Positions 25,401-32,540 of a stretch of DNA of 64,000 nucleotides are shown in pieces. The stretch covers positions 15,934,001 through 15,998,000 of the forward strand of contig CM075941.1 of assembly GCA_038030265.1 (NCBI GenBank), given 5' to 3'. The notes beneath the pieces were generated by a model that saw nothing but the letters and a program-made list of their open reading frames with translations, did no database searches and was not told where the DNA came from. Numbering within the stretch: the stretch's first letter is position 1; the number at the start of each line of letters is the position of its first letter. Position numbers and translations under genes: made by a program. Origin of the DNA: Corythucha ciliata. Lineage: Eukaryota; Arthropoda; Insecta; Hemiptera; Tingidae.

Positions 25401-28400
25401 TGCAATTGGACGGGCGAGGTGTATTGCCAGAAACGTTGGAATCGGCTGTACGAAGGAGCCAACCCCCGCAAAACTGCTACTTGAACTGGTCAACTATTAG
25501 GAAAATTTTATTTTTCAGGCAGCGAAACCATGGGCATGGTCTTTTCCGAGTGAGCCAGCCCAGCAAATTGGTTTTCAATGAGTCAGTCTAACGACATTCG
25601 TTTTTAATGAGGTAGCCCAACGAAAATTCGCCCGATTTTATTGCAATTTTTTTTTAAGGGAGGCAGCTCCGCAAAATTAGTTCAGCCAAAATTGACATTT
25701 AGAGTGGGCGACACCCACGAAATTATATTATTGGGCGAGCCCATCCCTCGCGGGGGCGTACCTAGAAATCCTTCCAGAGGGGGCGATTCCGGCAGTCCAC
25801 AGCCTACTAAGGACCGGCGGATGTGGGTGTTGTAATGAATGCCCTTCGTATTGCTGGTATTTCGCAAAAACGTGGCTAAAAACGGCCTCCCGGTCCATCT
25901 ATCGCCCCCCCCCCTCTGGGTACGCCACTAATCCCGTGAAATCAGTTTTAGATGATCCAACCCCTTCGAAATTTTGATTTGACCCCACACCCTGAGCGTG
26001 TTTTGAATGAGTGACCAGTAGGCGCCTTGAAAAGGGCGAATTTCGGCCCTTTCCGTTTTCCGCCTCATGGCAAGGGCGCTGGAGAGGGCTCAGTATCGCC
26101 GCTCCTATTTGTGCCGACATCGCTATTGTTGCTATCGTTGGGTTGTAGTGAACGTGGCTCCCATGATTCAAGCGCCTTACGTCGGTGGACCCAGGCGCGG
26201 GCAAAGACGTTGAGCCGGGAGAAGTGGGCCCGGCCTGAAGTGAGCGTTGTGAGAGCAGTGTGGGGCGGAATCTGTAGGCGTGTTCGAAGGTCGCTGTAAA
26301 GAGAACAATGCCACAAGATGTGTGCCACATTTTCGTCATCTTCGTTTCCACATAGGCATTCTGCAAAGTCACGCCACTTGAAGAAGTTCAGGCGTTTGTT
26401 GAACAGCCCTTGGCCCATGAACAGGTAAACCAAGGCGGCAGGGGGGCAGAACCACCGCTTGGCTGAAAGTGTTGCTGGCACCGAGGGCAGGATGGAGTGA
26501 TTGTGGCGGGCGGTTGGATCAGAGTCCCACCGTCGCTGCCAAATGTCACTTATGTAGTGCGTAGCCATTTTTCGTTGTTCCCCCGCTGTGACAAGTTGCA
26601 GCAAGGCTGGAATGACGTCCTGCGGAGGGCCCTCTGGCATGTGTCCTGCGTTTCTTGGCGAATATGGTGGTGCAGAGTGGCAAGGTCGAGCGAGAGGTCG
26701 GCTGGTGGGAACCCAGCCAGTATTTGAGCCGCTGCGTGTGACACTGTACGATATGCAGGAAGAATCACTATTAGGATCCGGCGTTGCAGCGTGCGTACCT
26801 TGCGGTGGTCGCGCTCACTGGGGCGCACCCACCGGAGCGCCGTACGTTAACAGGAACACGCATATGTAGTAGCGCTGGCGCGCGTGCCACGTGATCCCCA
26901 AGACGGGCTCATGTGCGTGGATGCGTGGTTCAAGAGCGGCTATGTGAGCTGATGCGAGGAGCTTCGCGTGGAGATAGCGCGCCGTGCGGGTGATGGGGGT
27001 GCGGGCGCCAGGAAATAGGCTCAGTGGCGTATGGGGTGGGGCCCGCATAATGAGCGCCTGGGTTTTCAGCGGTGAGAGGGTCGCGCGCTGTGCGGCACGG
27101 TGGGCTGCGGCGACCGATGCTCCAAACCACAGCAAAGCCCCAAACCACATCAAAGCTCCAATCCTCAGTATAGAGAGCAACCACATCAAAACTTCAATAA
27201 CACAGCAAATCTCCAACACAAAGATCTCTAACCGATCACAGCGAAGCTTCACGGCGCTGCAGAGCTACGAACTACAAAAAAGCTCCTAACCACAACAAAC
27301 CTCCAAACCACAGCAAAGAACCAACGATAAAAATCTCTAACCGCAGCAAAGTTCCTACTCACAAAAACCCACCCTCCCCCTTCAAAGATGAACTGAGCGG
27401 AGATCCGCTTAATTTGGAATTAAAAGACCTAAACCACGATTTGTTTGCCAACCCCCCAGCGAAATAGGATATTCGAATGATCCACGAGTCACAAAATTAC
27501 TTTTTGAATGGGCCAATAGCGCGAAATTTTGTCATTGGAGCAGCGAAATTAGTTTGAGTCCAGTCAATACCCCGGAACCATGCCCACGCCCCACAAAATT
27601 GATCTTGAATGGTTCAAAACGCAACATTTTGTCGCGATACTTTTGAAATCAGTTTTTTCTTGAGTAAACCAGCATCACAAATTACCTTTTAAAGGGTCAA
27701 ATCAAGTCTACAGCTCAAAATTCGTTTCTTACGTAGGTTATAATGAGCCAAATTAGCAAATTTTGTTTTTAATGGAGCCAGCCCCACGAAATTGGGTTGA
27801 GATGTTGTTAGATGGGTATGATGAATAATTCTGTTGCCGGTATTTTAATTAATAAATTAATTAAACTGATGCTATCCGGACGACGATGGAAGGGATGGAT
27901 AGCCCAACACGATTCGAGAAAAAATGGCTCCCCGGCAGGATTTGAACCCGCAACCTCTGGATTACCAGTCCAGCACGCTGCCAATTGCGCCACGGAGACG
28001 AACAACATCTAGATAAGATAAAATGCGGCGTGATTTAGCTTATCCCTCGGAGTACGACTCCCAAAGGCGACTCCGTGGCGCAATTGGCAGCGTGCTGGAC
28101 TGGTAATCCAGAGCTTGCGGGTTCAAATCTCGCCGGGGAACCATTTTTTCTCGAAACTCGAATCGTGTTGGGCTATGCCCTTCCATCGTCGTCCGAATAA
28201 CATCAGTTTAATTAATTTATTAATTAAAATACCGGCAACAGAATTATTCATCATATCCATCGCGAAATTGCTTTTTGTAAATTGGTCACGAGCGCGAAAT
28301 TATGATTTGAAAATGGCCCTAAAGTGTGTACAGGTGACTACGTCAAAATGTGGTTATACGATTTGGGAGATGGCCCATTTTTAGTGATGATGGGGGGGGG

Positions 28401-30329
28401 GGGGTTGACGACGTTTTCATGAAAATGACTTCGAATCCAAGTGGGTGTATGGTCCCCCTGGTGGTATGGGATTTATTTATTAAAATTGCCAGAAATGAGG
28501 TGACCTAGGCCCCCCCCCCTTGAATCCATGCCTGACATGTAAAGATATTACGTCATAAATTGAATGAACATAGTAAATAAGGACATCCAAAATGTATTTG
28601 TTTGGTCCAGGTAGGAGGCGCACCCAATGCACCATATGGTGACAATCTCTGTGTAAAATTCTGATGAAGGAGAGGGGGGGTCTTCACAGGGGGTAGCAGA
28701 ACCCCGATTGTTTTCTTCTTGTGATCTACCAAAGAAGCACCCCCCCCCCCCACCACATCACCAAATTCCATTTGAGATGAGACATGCACTTGTTGTGCTA
28801 CCTAAGATCCCCCTCCCCCACACCGCCGGCACACTGCACACTGTGTTAACAATTTTATTAACTCTCAAACCTACCATTTTCATACCTCTCCTTATCTTTA
28901 CTGCACTTCTCATTTTTATTCCTTGTAAACTCGTTGAAGAGAAAGATTACCCAGCAGCTCGCAGCTATATTGGAGTTTGACTAAAAAAGGGCTTGATAGC
29001 TACAAGAGTATTTGGTCACTGGGAAGTGGTGGTGTCGGTGACTGGGAGGGGAGTTGTGGAGGGCGACTCGACCTTTATACGACAAGAAATAAAACTTGGC
29101 CTGCCTTAATACGGCTACACGTCGCGATCTATTGTATTGAGAACTAGCAAATTACGATCTCGTCTCAACAGTACAATTAGACGTTCACCCTTCCTTACCG
29201 CAGTTTCCTACGCGGTACGCCACGCAATTTTAAATGCATTTGTGCGAAAGGAGCTCGAGGCGTGTTTTTTCTTTTATTTTAATGCAAAAAGAAAAAAGAT
29301 AAAAATGCTCTAGGGACTTTTAAAAGCCCGACCACGCATGAAAGTATCGCTCCTCTACAATGCAAAAGATAAGAATAAAGCCTGGCTAATTTGCAAACAA
29401 GTTATGTTTTGTTTTATATTCAGATGAGACAAGCGGTGAGTGGTGGGAGTGTGCGGGTGGGTCGCTGATGGGAGGGGGGATTTTGAGTGAGAAGACAATA
29501 ACATACCCAGGACAGTCATTAGAGCGAAATTCGGGACGACATTAACAGGAAACTTTAAAAAAAGGAAGCTAAAGAAGTTGATTTCCCGATACGAAAGTTC
29601 AAAAACTGTTATTAACAAATGCAAATAATCCAATCGAAACAACCTCATTCGTCGTACAGGCGAACACGCTCAACCAGTTTTATATGAGAAAGGGTTGTGG
29701 TCGCGGGGAGGGGGATACACACACAAAAAGAGGGCTTCCAAGTGACATTAACGTTTGTTTTTTTTCTTTCTTTAAACCCCTAAGGTGCATCTCGACCCGA
29801 AAATTGTTCCTCCAACAGTTCTCCTTTTGGAAACCAAATACAATTAAATGTGGCGGAACTCTCGGCTCTTCATCGTTTGAAGACAGGAACAAACGAGTCG
29901 AGGAGTGAAAAGGGGGGGGGGGCTAGGGCTTAAACGATGTGTTGTAAAGAAAAAAAAAAATCGATTCCAGGAAATTTCGTTGTGGAGATACCCAAATGAG
30001 CGTTTCGTGACTATAAATATGTAGGTATATACACTGTCTAAGATTTTTCTTGATTGTTCTTGTTGATAAAACGTACAAGGCAACGTTAAATAATTTACTT
30101 GCCAAAATAATTCCAAAACAGATGACTTTTTTACCTTTGCTGGCGGTTCAGGTACATCGGAATCCCATTCAGACGAAAGATCGTCGCTCGACGCCTCACC
30201 ATATTCGATATTATGATACGGTACGTCGAGAAGAGACCTCGAATATTGTTCGTAGCCGGGAGCCGCGAGCGGTGCGGCCGACCGCGGCGACGGCGATCGT
30301 CTATTATTCTCGCGTTTACTTCCGTTCAT
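200..30329 (-). CDS. IP3K: Inositol-trisphosphate 3-kinase gene, N-terminal part (4 exons; 3' end off the left edge)
   Basis: The enzyme family transfers the ATP gamma-phosphate to the 3-position of Ins(1,4,5)P3, giving Ins(1,3,4,5)P4 and ending the Ca2+ release signal; it is cytosolic and Ca2+/calmodulin-regulated. Four minus-strand exons (30329-30135, 12038-11936, 625-479, 336-200) are flanked by AG/GT and join in phases 0, 1 and 1 to 582 nt, or 194 codons, without a stop. Seen in order: Ser/Asp-rich tail (44-58), basic-aromatic calmodulin-binding-type segment (69-87), kinase N-lobe (from about 101) and PxxxDxKxG (P166, D170, K172, G174). Introns are 18,096, 11,310 and 142 bp; the next starts at 199 and runs off the window. 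The two long introns are packed with tandem arrays and transposons. The remaining inositol-binding and ATP-site half is outside the window. Family assignment is very safe; that exon 30135-30329 is the first coding exon of the main isoform is inference. Confidence 0.93.
443..473. repeat. A-rich tract in IP3K intron 3
   Basis: A9-C-A21 run. On the sense (minus) strand it is a long T-run six bases into the intron, directly after the donor of exon 3 in a 142 bp intron. Confidence 0.9.
479..625 (-). CDS. IP3K: IP3K exon 3, kinase N-lobe
   Basis: Encodes residues 100 (split) to 149 (split). The acceptor is TTTTTTTATTAG|GTAAC at 626/625; the donor is GGGACG|GTGAGT at 479/478. It contains [19 protein letters not shown] (101-119), the strand-turn-strand start of the IP3K catalytic core, then a helix with C122, M127 and D129, and [10 protein letters not shown] (131-140), a conserved block. 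It ends in an acidic turn, TCDDGD (143-148). The exon is 147 bp, phase 1 at both ends. The downstream intron is only 142 bp and is largely a T-rich stretch on the sense strand. Confidence 0.97.
1130..1545 (+). repeat. Type B tandem array
   Basis: Degenerate ~35-40 bp units of the form AATTTTGCAGG-TTTGG-(T/C)-CTT...AAAA-CCAATTT. CAATTT is on the plus strand. It lies within IP3K intron 2 and is interrupted by an (AAC)n run at 1217-1244. Confidence 0.75.
1217..1244 (+). repeat. (AAC)n microsatellite
   Basis: Nine uninterrupted CAA repeats inside the type B array; translated on the other strand they give a meaningless poly-Cys run. Confidence 0.95.
1570..2400 (+). repeat. Type A tandem array
   Basis: Degenerate 28-45 bp units with TTTTCTCAATTTTAGCC, a CGTGAATTAGCG-type core, then T-rich spacer. 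Units vary in length and sequence, so this is an old array. Plus polarity; in IP3K intron 2. Confidence 0.8.
2410..2890 (-). repeat. Type B tandem array, reversed
   Basis: Units read CACGAAATTG...TTTTTGA-TGAGCCA on the plus strand, so CAATTTCG is on the minus strand. This short stretch has opposite polarity to the type A arrays on both sides. Confidence 0.65.
2890..3240 (+). repeat. Type A tandem array
   Basis: TTTCTCA-TTTTAG-CGAATTAGC units continue up to the SINE that starts near 3243. Confidence 0.75.
3243..3679 (-). mobile_element. tRNA-derived SINE, copy 1, interrupted by a MITE
   Basis: On the minus strand the element begins near 3679. A tRNA-like head (3653-3577) has an A-box-like TAGCTCATTTGG and a B box GGTTCGAATCC, followed by ATTTTTTCTCGG and a body ending in TTGAGCTTAG-type sequence at 3243. 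The whole is matched by a second copy at 56236-56695, which defines the ends. The anticodon stem is mispaired, so I call it a SINE head and not a working tRNA gene. Position 3387-3527 is a foreign insert. The family is unnamed to me. Confidence 0.8.
3387..3527. mobile_element. 141 bp MITE with ~59 bp terminal inverted repeats
   Basis: The ends AGCCCTGTTCACACGGTGCA and its complement (TGCATCGTGTGAACAGGGCT) extend to near-perfect arms of about 59 bp around a short loop. TTA flanks both sides (3384-3386, 3528-3530), the 3 bp target duplication typical of PIF/Harbinger-type MITEs (class assignment is inference). It is inserted in SINE copy 1. Confidence 0.85.
3690..4880 (+). repeat. Type A tandem array
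   Basis: More than twenty recognisable CAATTTTAGCCGCGAATTAGCG-like units, ~30-50 bp apart, plus polarity. It continues the array broken by the SINE. Beyond 4880 the unit fades. Confidence 0.8.
4960..5450. other. No gene seen; short imperfect tandem motif
   Basis: Contains a minor ~28 bp repeat (5355-5425) of the form AACT-GATATTTTCA-GAAC. The 73-residue minus frame at 4963-5184 has no recognisable feature. Confidence 0.4.
5749..5770 (+). repeat. (CTT)n microsatellite
   Basis: Seven CTT repeats. Confidence 0.9.
6311..6337 (+). repeat. Poly-A tract
   Basis: 27 uninterrupted A, preceded by A5-G. Confidence 0.95.
7260..7660 (-). repeat. Type A tandem array, reversed
   Basis: Units read CTAATTC-CGGCTAAAATTGAGAAAA on the plus strand, so TTTTCTCAATTTTAG lies in the transcript sense of IP3K. 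It is followed directly by type B and then type C arrays of the same polarity. Confidence 0.8.
7680..8930 (-). repeat. Type B tandem array, reversed
   Basis: About 30 units of CACGAAATTG-TTTTTGA-TG-GCCAA form spaced ~38-45 bp. The CAATTTCG core is on the minus strand. A T-run lies inside (8311-8327). Confidence 0.8.
9260..11545 (-). repeat. Type C tandem array, reversed (longest type C block)
   Basis: Units read GCGAAATTGCAAGTTTC-GG followed by a TAAATAT- or TCTTAAT-type stretch, ~35-60 bp apart. The minus strand reads GCAATTTCGC. One MITE (10111-10252) sits inside. Long frames here, such as 9799-10233, merely run through units. Confidence 0.75.
10111..10252. mobile_element. 142 bp MITE with imperfect terminal inverted repeats
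   Basis: The left end AAGGCCCGTTCACATGG-TTTGCTATGTTT is mirrored on the right (complement AAGGCCTGTTCACAGG-CTCTATGTTTT). Size and the GTTCACA motif resemble the MITE at 3387-3527. A clean target duplication is not visible. Confidence 0.7.
11750..11769 (+). repeat. (TTATTG)n short microsatellite
   Basis: Three and a half TATTGT units. Confidence 0.8.
11811..11841. repeat. Perfect 10 bp-arm hairpin just downstream of IP3K exon 2
   Basis: AGGCCTGACC, an 11 nt loop, then GGTCAGGCCT. In transcript sense it lies about 95-125 nt inside intron 2. Function unknown. Confidence 0.75.
11936..12038 (-). CDS. IP3K: IP3K exon 2, calmodulin-binding segment
   Basis: Encodes residues 66-99 plus the first base of Gly100. 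The acceptor is TTGTTCACAG|CCC at 12039/12038; the donor is CAAG|GTATGT at 11936/11935. The peptide contains [19 protein letters not shown] and then YPWVQLAGH, the hallmark of animal IP3Ks: a basic amphipathic calmodulin-binding helix followed by the lead into the kinase fold. The length of 103 bp fits 34 codons plus 1 nt exactly, and the next exon begins with GT to complete Gly. It is an island of coding sequence between a type C array (below 11.54 kb) and AT-rich intron. A 10 bp-arm hairpin lies about 95-125 nt into the downstream intron. Confidence 0.97.
12265..12663 (+). CDS. Orphan reading frame of 132 codons, antisense to IP3K intron 1
   Basis: ATG at 12265, TAG at 12661. The predicted protein is basic (many Lys/Arg), with no membrane segment, signal peptide or motif that I recognise. 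It lies in non-repetitive sequence 230 bp upstream of exon 2 on the opposite strand. It is among the longer frames outside the arrays and its codon use looks mixed, but an AT-rich intron this long can hold one such frame by chance. Confidence 0.2.
   Translation: MTIRVHSFYFRVFALVTQSTTLNRVKVTLSSRYSKSTKGGLDIFETSEQKKIEKQEYNLVEKRGVRIKTYKCLYPKTISRKTSALTSLEGEENKRLLNVMLIKTRCLSASQMQKFIKVEKRRSQLTPAAWTL
12664..13900. other. Intron 1 sequence without a recognisable gene
   Basis: Non-array, AT-rich; a frame at 13586-13846 (+) has no recognisable content. Confidence 0.45.
13930..14145 (-). repeat. Short type A array, reversed
   Basis: A few CGCGGCTTAAATTAAGAAAA-like units, minus polarity. Confidence 0.55.
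14220..14935 (+). repeat. Type C tandem array
   Basis: Units GCAATTTCACGGCTATTTAG-CC-TGAA repeat every ~45-55 bp on the plus strand; it ends at a poly-A tract. Confidence 0.75.
14953..14978 (+). repeat. Poly-A tract
   Basis: 26 A at the end of the type C array. Confidence 0.95.
15170..15960 (+). repeat. Type B tandem array
   Basis: TTTGGCTCTTTCAAAAAACC-ATTTC-CGG units are clear at 15170-15530; a G/C-richer stretch (15640-15900) interrupts before a last unit near 15940. Confidence 0.75.
16250..17100 (+). repeat. Type A tandem array (clean units)
   Basis: One of the best-preserved type A arrays: TTTTTCTCAATTTTAGCCGC and GAATTAGCG recur every 30-50 bp, plus polarity. Confidence 0.85.
17117..17437 (-). 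CDS. Orphan reading frame of 106 codons in IP3K intron 1
   Basis: A minus-strand frame in an array-free pocket between type A and type B arrays. The N-terminal half is polar with three Cys/His residues; the C-terminal half is hydrophobic. No family recognised. It may be a decayed transposon fragment or chance. Confidence 0.15.
   Translation of the reverse strand: MASVKDHRKTEQSRTFNASEPQCGLPSRKLNSVYIPNVTIFLPETKYLSSAARTFFPEHAGHLGSSRHLFELAIYLSADMVKTTAHYGVLLYILAIKRALYSAIAL
17640..18910 (+). repeat. Type B tandem array
   Basis: About 30 units with CAATTTCGCGG and TTGGCTC-TTCAAAA, plus polarity, increasingly degenerate at 17640-18000. Confidence 0.75.
19448..19476 (+). repeat. Poly-T tract
   Basis: 29 T. 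Confidence 0.95.
19635..19683. repeat. Hairpin with GC-rich arms
   Basis: ATCGGGCGCGGTAT and ATACCGCCCGAT pair, with the inner arms TATCA/TGATA extending the stem; imperfect in two places. Confidence 0.65.
20087..20123 (+). repeat. (CT)n-rich microsatellite
   Basis: Imperfect CTCTCT run. Confidence 0.85.
20960..21830 (+). repeat. Type B tandem array
   Basis: CCAATTTCGTGGGTTT- and TTGGCTCATTCAAAA-type units, plus polarity. Confidence 0.75.
21830..22310. other. Array-flanking sequence without a recognisable gene
   Basis: Faint CAATTTTGCCC units near 22060-22200 suggest an eroded array; no exon seen. Confidence 0.35.
22310..23400 (-). repeat. Type C tandem array, reversed
   Basis: ACGAAATTGCAAGTTTC and GGAGCTGAAT-type units, minus polarity. 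Parts resemble the 9260-11545 block, including a shared GGCCCCGATA sequence (10282 and 22833). Confidence 0.75.
23560..23955 (-). repeat. Type A tandem array, reversed
   Basis: Units with CACGGCTAAA-TT and CGCTAATTC, minus polarity. Confidence 0.65.
24140..24277. mobile_element. 138 bp MITE, TAA flanks
   Basis: The ends GCCCGTATTTATGAACGTT and its complement (AACGTTCATAAATACGGGC) form the terminal inverted repeats. TAA lies on both sides (24137-24139 and 24278-24280), a TWA-type 3 bp duplication. Same GGCCCRTATT end family as the MITE at 56416-56552. In IP3K intron 1. Confidence 0.85.
24905..25288 (-). CDS. Candidate small secreted-type protein, 127 codons
   Basis: A minus-strand frame from ATG at 25288 in a non-array island with balanced codon use. 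Residues 1-13 are hydrophobic after Lys4 ([12 protein letters not shown]) like a short signal peptide. The middle is Pro/Ser-rich, with two Cys near 81-84. No family recognised. It lies inside IP3K intron 1 on the same strand, so it could be a nested gene, an alternative exon or chance. Confidence 0.25.
   Translation of the reverse strand: MALKITILIAVIRLVDGGGQLFHRFGGTYMLDPTKWPLKERIEPENPSRSYYPTVTRPVLIGSLITTFPPPSDSNNSRLPCGVCPLPAAALNVISRLFAYNRTEMISLTHLVGGRVSFYVQSEKGNV
25440..25735 (-). repeat. Type B tandem array, reversed
   Basis: AGCAAATTGGTTTTCAATGA and ACGAAATTATATTATTGGG-like units, minus polarity. Confidence 0.65.
25752..25929. mobile_element. Foldback element with GGCGTACC ends
   Basis: The left side (GGGGGCGTACCTAG, then TCCAGAGGGGGCGAT) is mirrored at the right (ATCGCCCCC...TCTGG, then GGGTACGCCACT). 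Type B units lie on both sides. A short non-autonomous DNA transposon is likely; target duplication unclear. Confidence 0.6.
25930..26015 (-). repeat. Type B units, reversed
   Basis: Two or three CGTGAAAT-AGTTTTAGATGA-CCA units between the foldback element and the LINE remnant. Confidence 0.5.
26062..27120 (-). mobile_element. 5'-truncated, frameshifted R1/jockey-type LINE (RT thumb to C-terminus)
   Basis: Three overlapping minus-strand frames give one ORF2 C-terminus. Frame 27120-26815 carries the end of the reverse transcriptase ([11 protein letters not shown], then RYLHAKL). Frame 26828-26550 has [17 protein letters not shown] and [10 protein letters not shown], the post-RT block of R1-like LINEs. 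Frame 26640-26065 has the linker WQRRWD and the terminal [18 protein letters not shown] zinc-knuckle (C-x-C-x9-H-x4-C), then a TGA. At least two frameshifts, near 26828 and 26640, make it inactive. No endonuclease or catalytic YxDD block remains. Same strand as IP3K, in its intron 1. GC content is far above the surroundings. Confidence 0.85.
27119..27365. repeat. Degenerate ~17-19 bp minisatellite
   Basis: Repeats of the form AACCACAGCAAAGCTCC, abutting the 5' truncation point of the LINE remnant. Unlike array types A-D it has no CAATTT core. Confidence 0.75.
27430..27800 (-). repeat. Type B tandem array, reversed
   Basis: CACGAAATTGGGTTGA-, GCGAAATTTTGTCATTGG-type units, minus polarity. Confidence 0.7.
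27811..28260. mobile_element. Head-to-head pair of tRNA-derived SINEs (large inverted repeat)
   Basis: The left arm 27811-28000 and right arm 28068-28260 are near-perfect inverse copies around a 67 bp spacer. Each arm is a short SINE. A tRNA-like head (A-box GTGGCGCAATTGG, anticodon-loop CTGGTAA giving GGT, B-box GGTTCAAATCC) points to the centre, followed by ATTTTTTCTCGA and an AT-rich tail ending at the outer edges (CTGTTGCCGG). The cloverleaf is good except for the acceptor stem. It lies in IP3K intron 1, so the pre-mRNA could fold into a long hairpin. The tRNA-body junction resembles that of the SINE at 3243. Confidence 0.85.
28260..28390 (-). repeat. Type B units, reversed
   Basis: GCGAAATTGCTTTTTGTAAAT and GCGAAATTATGATTTGAAA units continue the array split by the SINE pair. 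Confidence 0.5.
28391..30134. other. IP3K intron 1, exon-proximal sequence without a recognisable gene
   Basis: Contains G10 (28392) and C-runs (28511, 28740) and AT-rich sequence. No array units; no further exon seen. Confidence 0.5.
30135..30329 (-). CDS. IP3K: IP3K exon 1 (coding part), acidic N-terminal tail
   Basis: Encodes residues 1-65 from an ATG at 30329 to a donor AAG|GTAAAA at 30135/30134, phase 0. The peptide is basic and Ser/Pro-rich at first, then has a Ser-Asp-Glu patch (residues 44-58, [15 protein letters not shown]) like the tails that precede the calmodulin-binding segment in insect IP3Ks as I recall them. The join to the next exon (PPAK|PSGW) keeps frame. In-frame upstream sequence is open back to a TAA about 45 nt before the ATG, so this ATG is the only start in this exon. 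A weak acceptor-like ACATTAG lies just upstream, so a 5' UTR exon may be spliced on. Base composition is GC-rich against AT-rich flanks. Longer isoforms starting elsewhere are possible. Confidence 0.8.
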
Positions 30330-31855
30330 TATACTCGCTCGTCGACATGACGACTGTCCGGATGCCGTATGGGTTTACCTAATGTGCGAGGATGAGCTAA
30401 ATTCTATACGAGACATTCAAGGGAAAACGCAAAAAAATAATAATTCGCTAGTTTCGGGGTTTGTATTTTTAAAAAATCGTTCAAAGAGGATTTTTTTTAC
30501 CTTATTAAAAAATATTCTTTTAAACAAATGATCTTTAAGGGACGCGAATAAAACAAACGACTGTATTATGCGAACTATGAAAAGCCAATTGTCTGCAGGA
30601 AGTAGCTCCTAAGCGACATGAATACTCATCAACCCGCTCCACTCTCCAGACACTTCAAGAGCTGCCAAATTGAAAGCAAAAACGCATAAAACTCGGTTCA
30701 TTGCCCCTAAGAATCTCTTTAAAAATACAATCAAATAAAAAAATATTCTGAAATCGTACTGTAAACTTTCACAAAACAACTCTAAAGCCTTGTAGGCCGA
30801 TGAGAACTATTTTTCATTCCATCAATCACTTTTGTGTGTGACAATGTCGAGAAGCCTCTTGACTTCCTTTGAAGGACTCCCATAACGCATACACCAGTAC
30901 TCTGTCAACATTGTGTCACCCACAGAGAAATAACTCTTCGACGCCTTCGCAACTTCCAATTAAAATTTCTCTTTTCAAAACCCCCCACCCCTCCACCCAC
31001 CCCAACTCAACCGCCATACTCACGTCAAGCATAATTCCGCACACTATAATGCCTCGCTAACGAGGATGAATAGCCATAATATAACTGTCGATAAATTGCG
31101 AGCGTTCCAATTTTTATAATCCTTATCAAATGTGACAAAGTAACTGATATCACGCTTTTCCTTCAACACGTCGCTTTTAACGGGTTTATCGGCTTCTTCG
31201 GTCGATTTTCGCTTAATTCTCAAGCTGTCTCTTTTTTATGGGGCGTCCGTTACCCCGCACTTGGGGAACCGATCCCAAAGATTATAAAAGCTTTAACTCT
31301 TCGTCGTAACAAATAAATAAAATCTAAAAAACCCGGCAGTTTTATTGTTATAAAACTGCCTATAGAAGGTGAAAGAAGGTGGGTTGGACTCTCAAATCCG
31401 AGATCTTCGATAAAAACGCGTGGGTGTTGCCAGATCTAGACAAAAGGGTGAGCAGATCCCCCCCCCTTCCAACCCCTTAATTCATGGTGTACTTCAACTG
31501 AACATCCGAAGCTCCGAAAATCATGTTTATCCAAAGAAACTGACCGTTTCACTGAACAGCCGCGTCTACGAATTTAGATTTTGGCAGTGCCAAACCCTCG
31601 GAATCAATCATTATTACTTATGGTTTAATTAGCGGTTGCATAACAGCAAGTCCCTCGGTAAAAATAGAATTTTCGAGATACAATTTATAGGTACAAATTG
31701 GGAGGGGGAGGCAGCATTGCCAGTTTTTTGAACGAAAATAACAACTTCATATTTACTGCAAGCAGGGAAGGGACGGCTAAAATGCTTAGGGGGGCTAAGC
31801 CCTGACTCAATATCCCCCTCCCCAATATCACAAATCAAATCAAAATCCACATTTT
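30330..31855. other. Upstream flank of IP3K exon 1; no gene recognised
   Basis: Immediately upstream of the ATG the sequence is GC-richer for about 60 bp, then AT-rich. It would hold 5' UTR or promoter if transcription starts here, but no TATA/Inr pair stands out. A perfect 10 bp-arm hairpin lies at 31335-31360. Confidence 0.4.
31335..31360. repeat. Perfect 10 bp-arm hairpin
   Basis: GGCAGTTTTA, loop TTGTTA, TAAAACTGCC. Confidence 0.8.
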
Positions 31856-31859
31856 TGTG

Positions 31860-32540
31860 GATTTATTGCTCCGTAGCTCGCGGAATGTATTTCAAAGGTT
31901 TTCCCCATTCAAAAAGGCCAATGTCACAGGATTAACTCCCTATAAAGCCATTTGCAACGGGTAATTCCGCTGGTTAGAACTTTCAATGTCTAAATATCAC
32001 GGATTCGACGCTCACAGAACCCAATTTCTCGGTTTCGGCTAATCCAATAACCAAATTTCGCGTTTGCAGGTGTCTTTTGAAAAAGCAAGTCGCCGGTTTG
32101 GCATTTTCTGGGGCAAAATTTCGAGGACTTATGGGCGCGCCAGAAACCAATTTCGCAGGGCTGCATCCCTTAAAACGAGTCAATTTCAGTGGAATTCACA
32201 CCCCCCTCCCCCCGCAAGGTGACCTTTGCAGCGCCTTGACTCCTTTTAAACAGAAATTACACTGCTCTGGCTCTTTTTAAAAACAAATTATCGCAGGGTG
32301 GCACTTTCAAAATGCAATTTCGCAGAGTTGGCCGCCCATTCTAAAGAAATTCGCGGGGCTCGTTCCACTCAAAAGAGCAATTTAATGACTTTCGTTGCAA
32401 AAAATAATAAATTAAAAATTCGAGCTGTTACAAACAACAATTTCACAAGATGGAATGATGTGATCTGATGTGAACTTGGCCCTTAACAATTTTGCGAGTT
32501 TGAGCCACTCAAAGACCAATTTGGCGCGTCTTACTACACT
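31860..32540 (+). repeat. Type B tandem array
   Basis: CAATTTCGCAGGG and GGCTCTTTTTAAAAACAAATT-type units; plus polarity. Confidence 0.75.

Noticed and set aside
26027..26869. Plus-strand frames of 90-93 codons
   Set aside because: They are antisense to the LINE remnant, whose minus-strand protein motifs are clear.
28068..28140. Functional tRNA-Thr (GGT) genes in both arms of the inverted repeat
   Set aside because: The anticodon arm is fine, but the acceptor stem is imperfect and both copies continue into the same SINE body.
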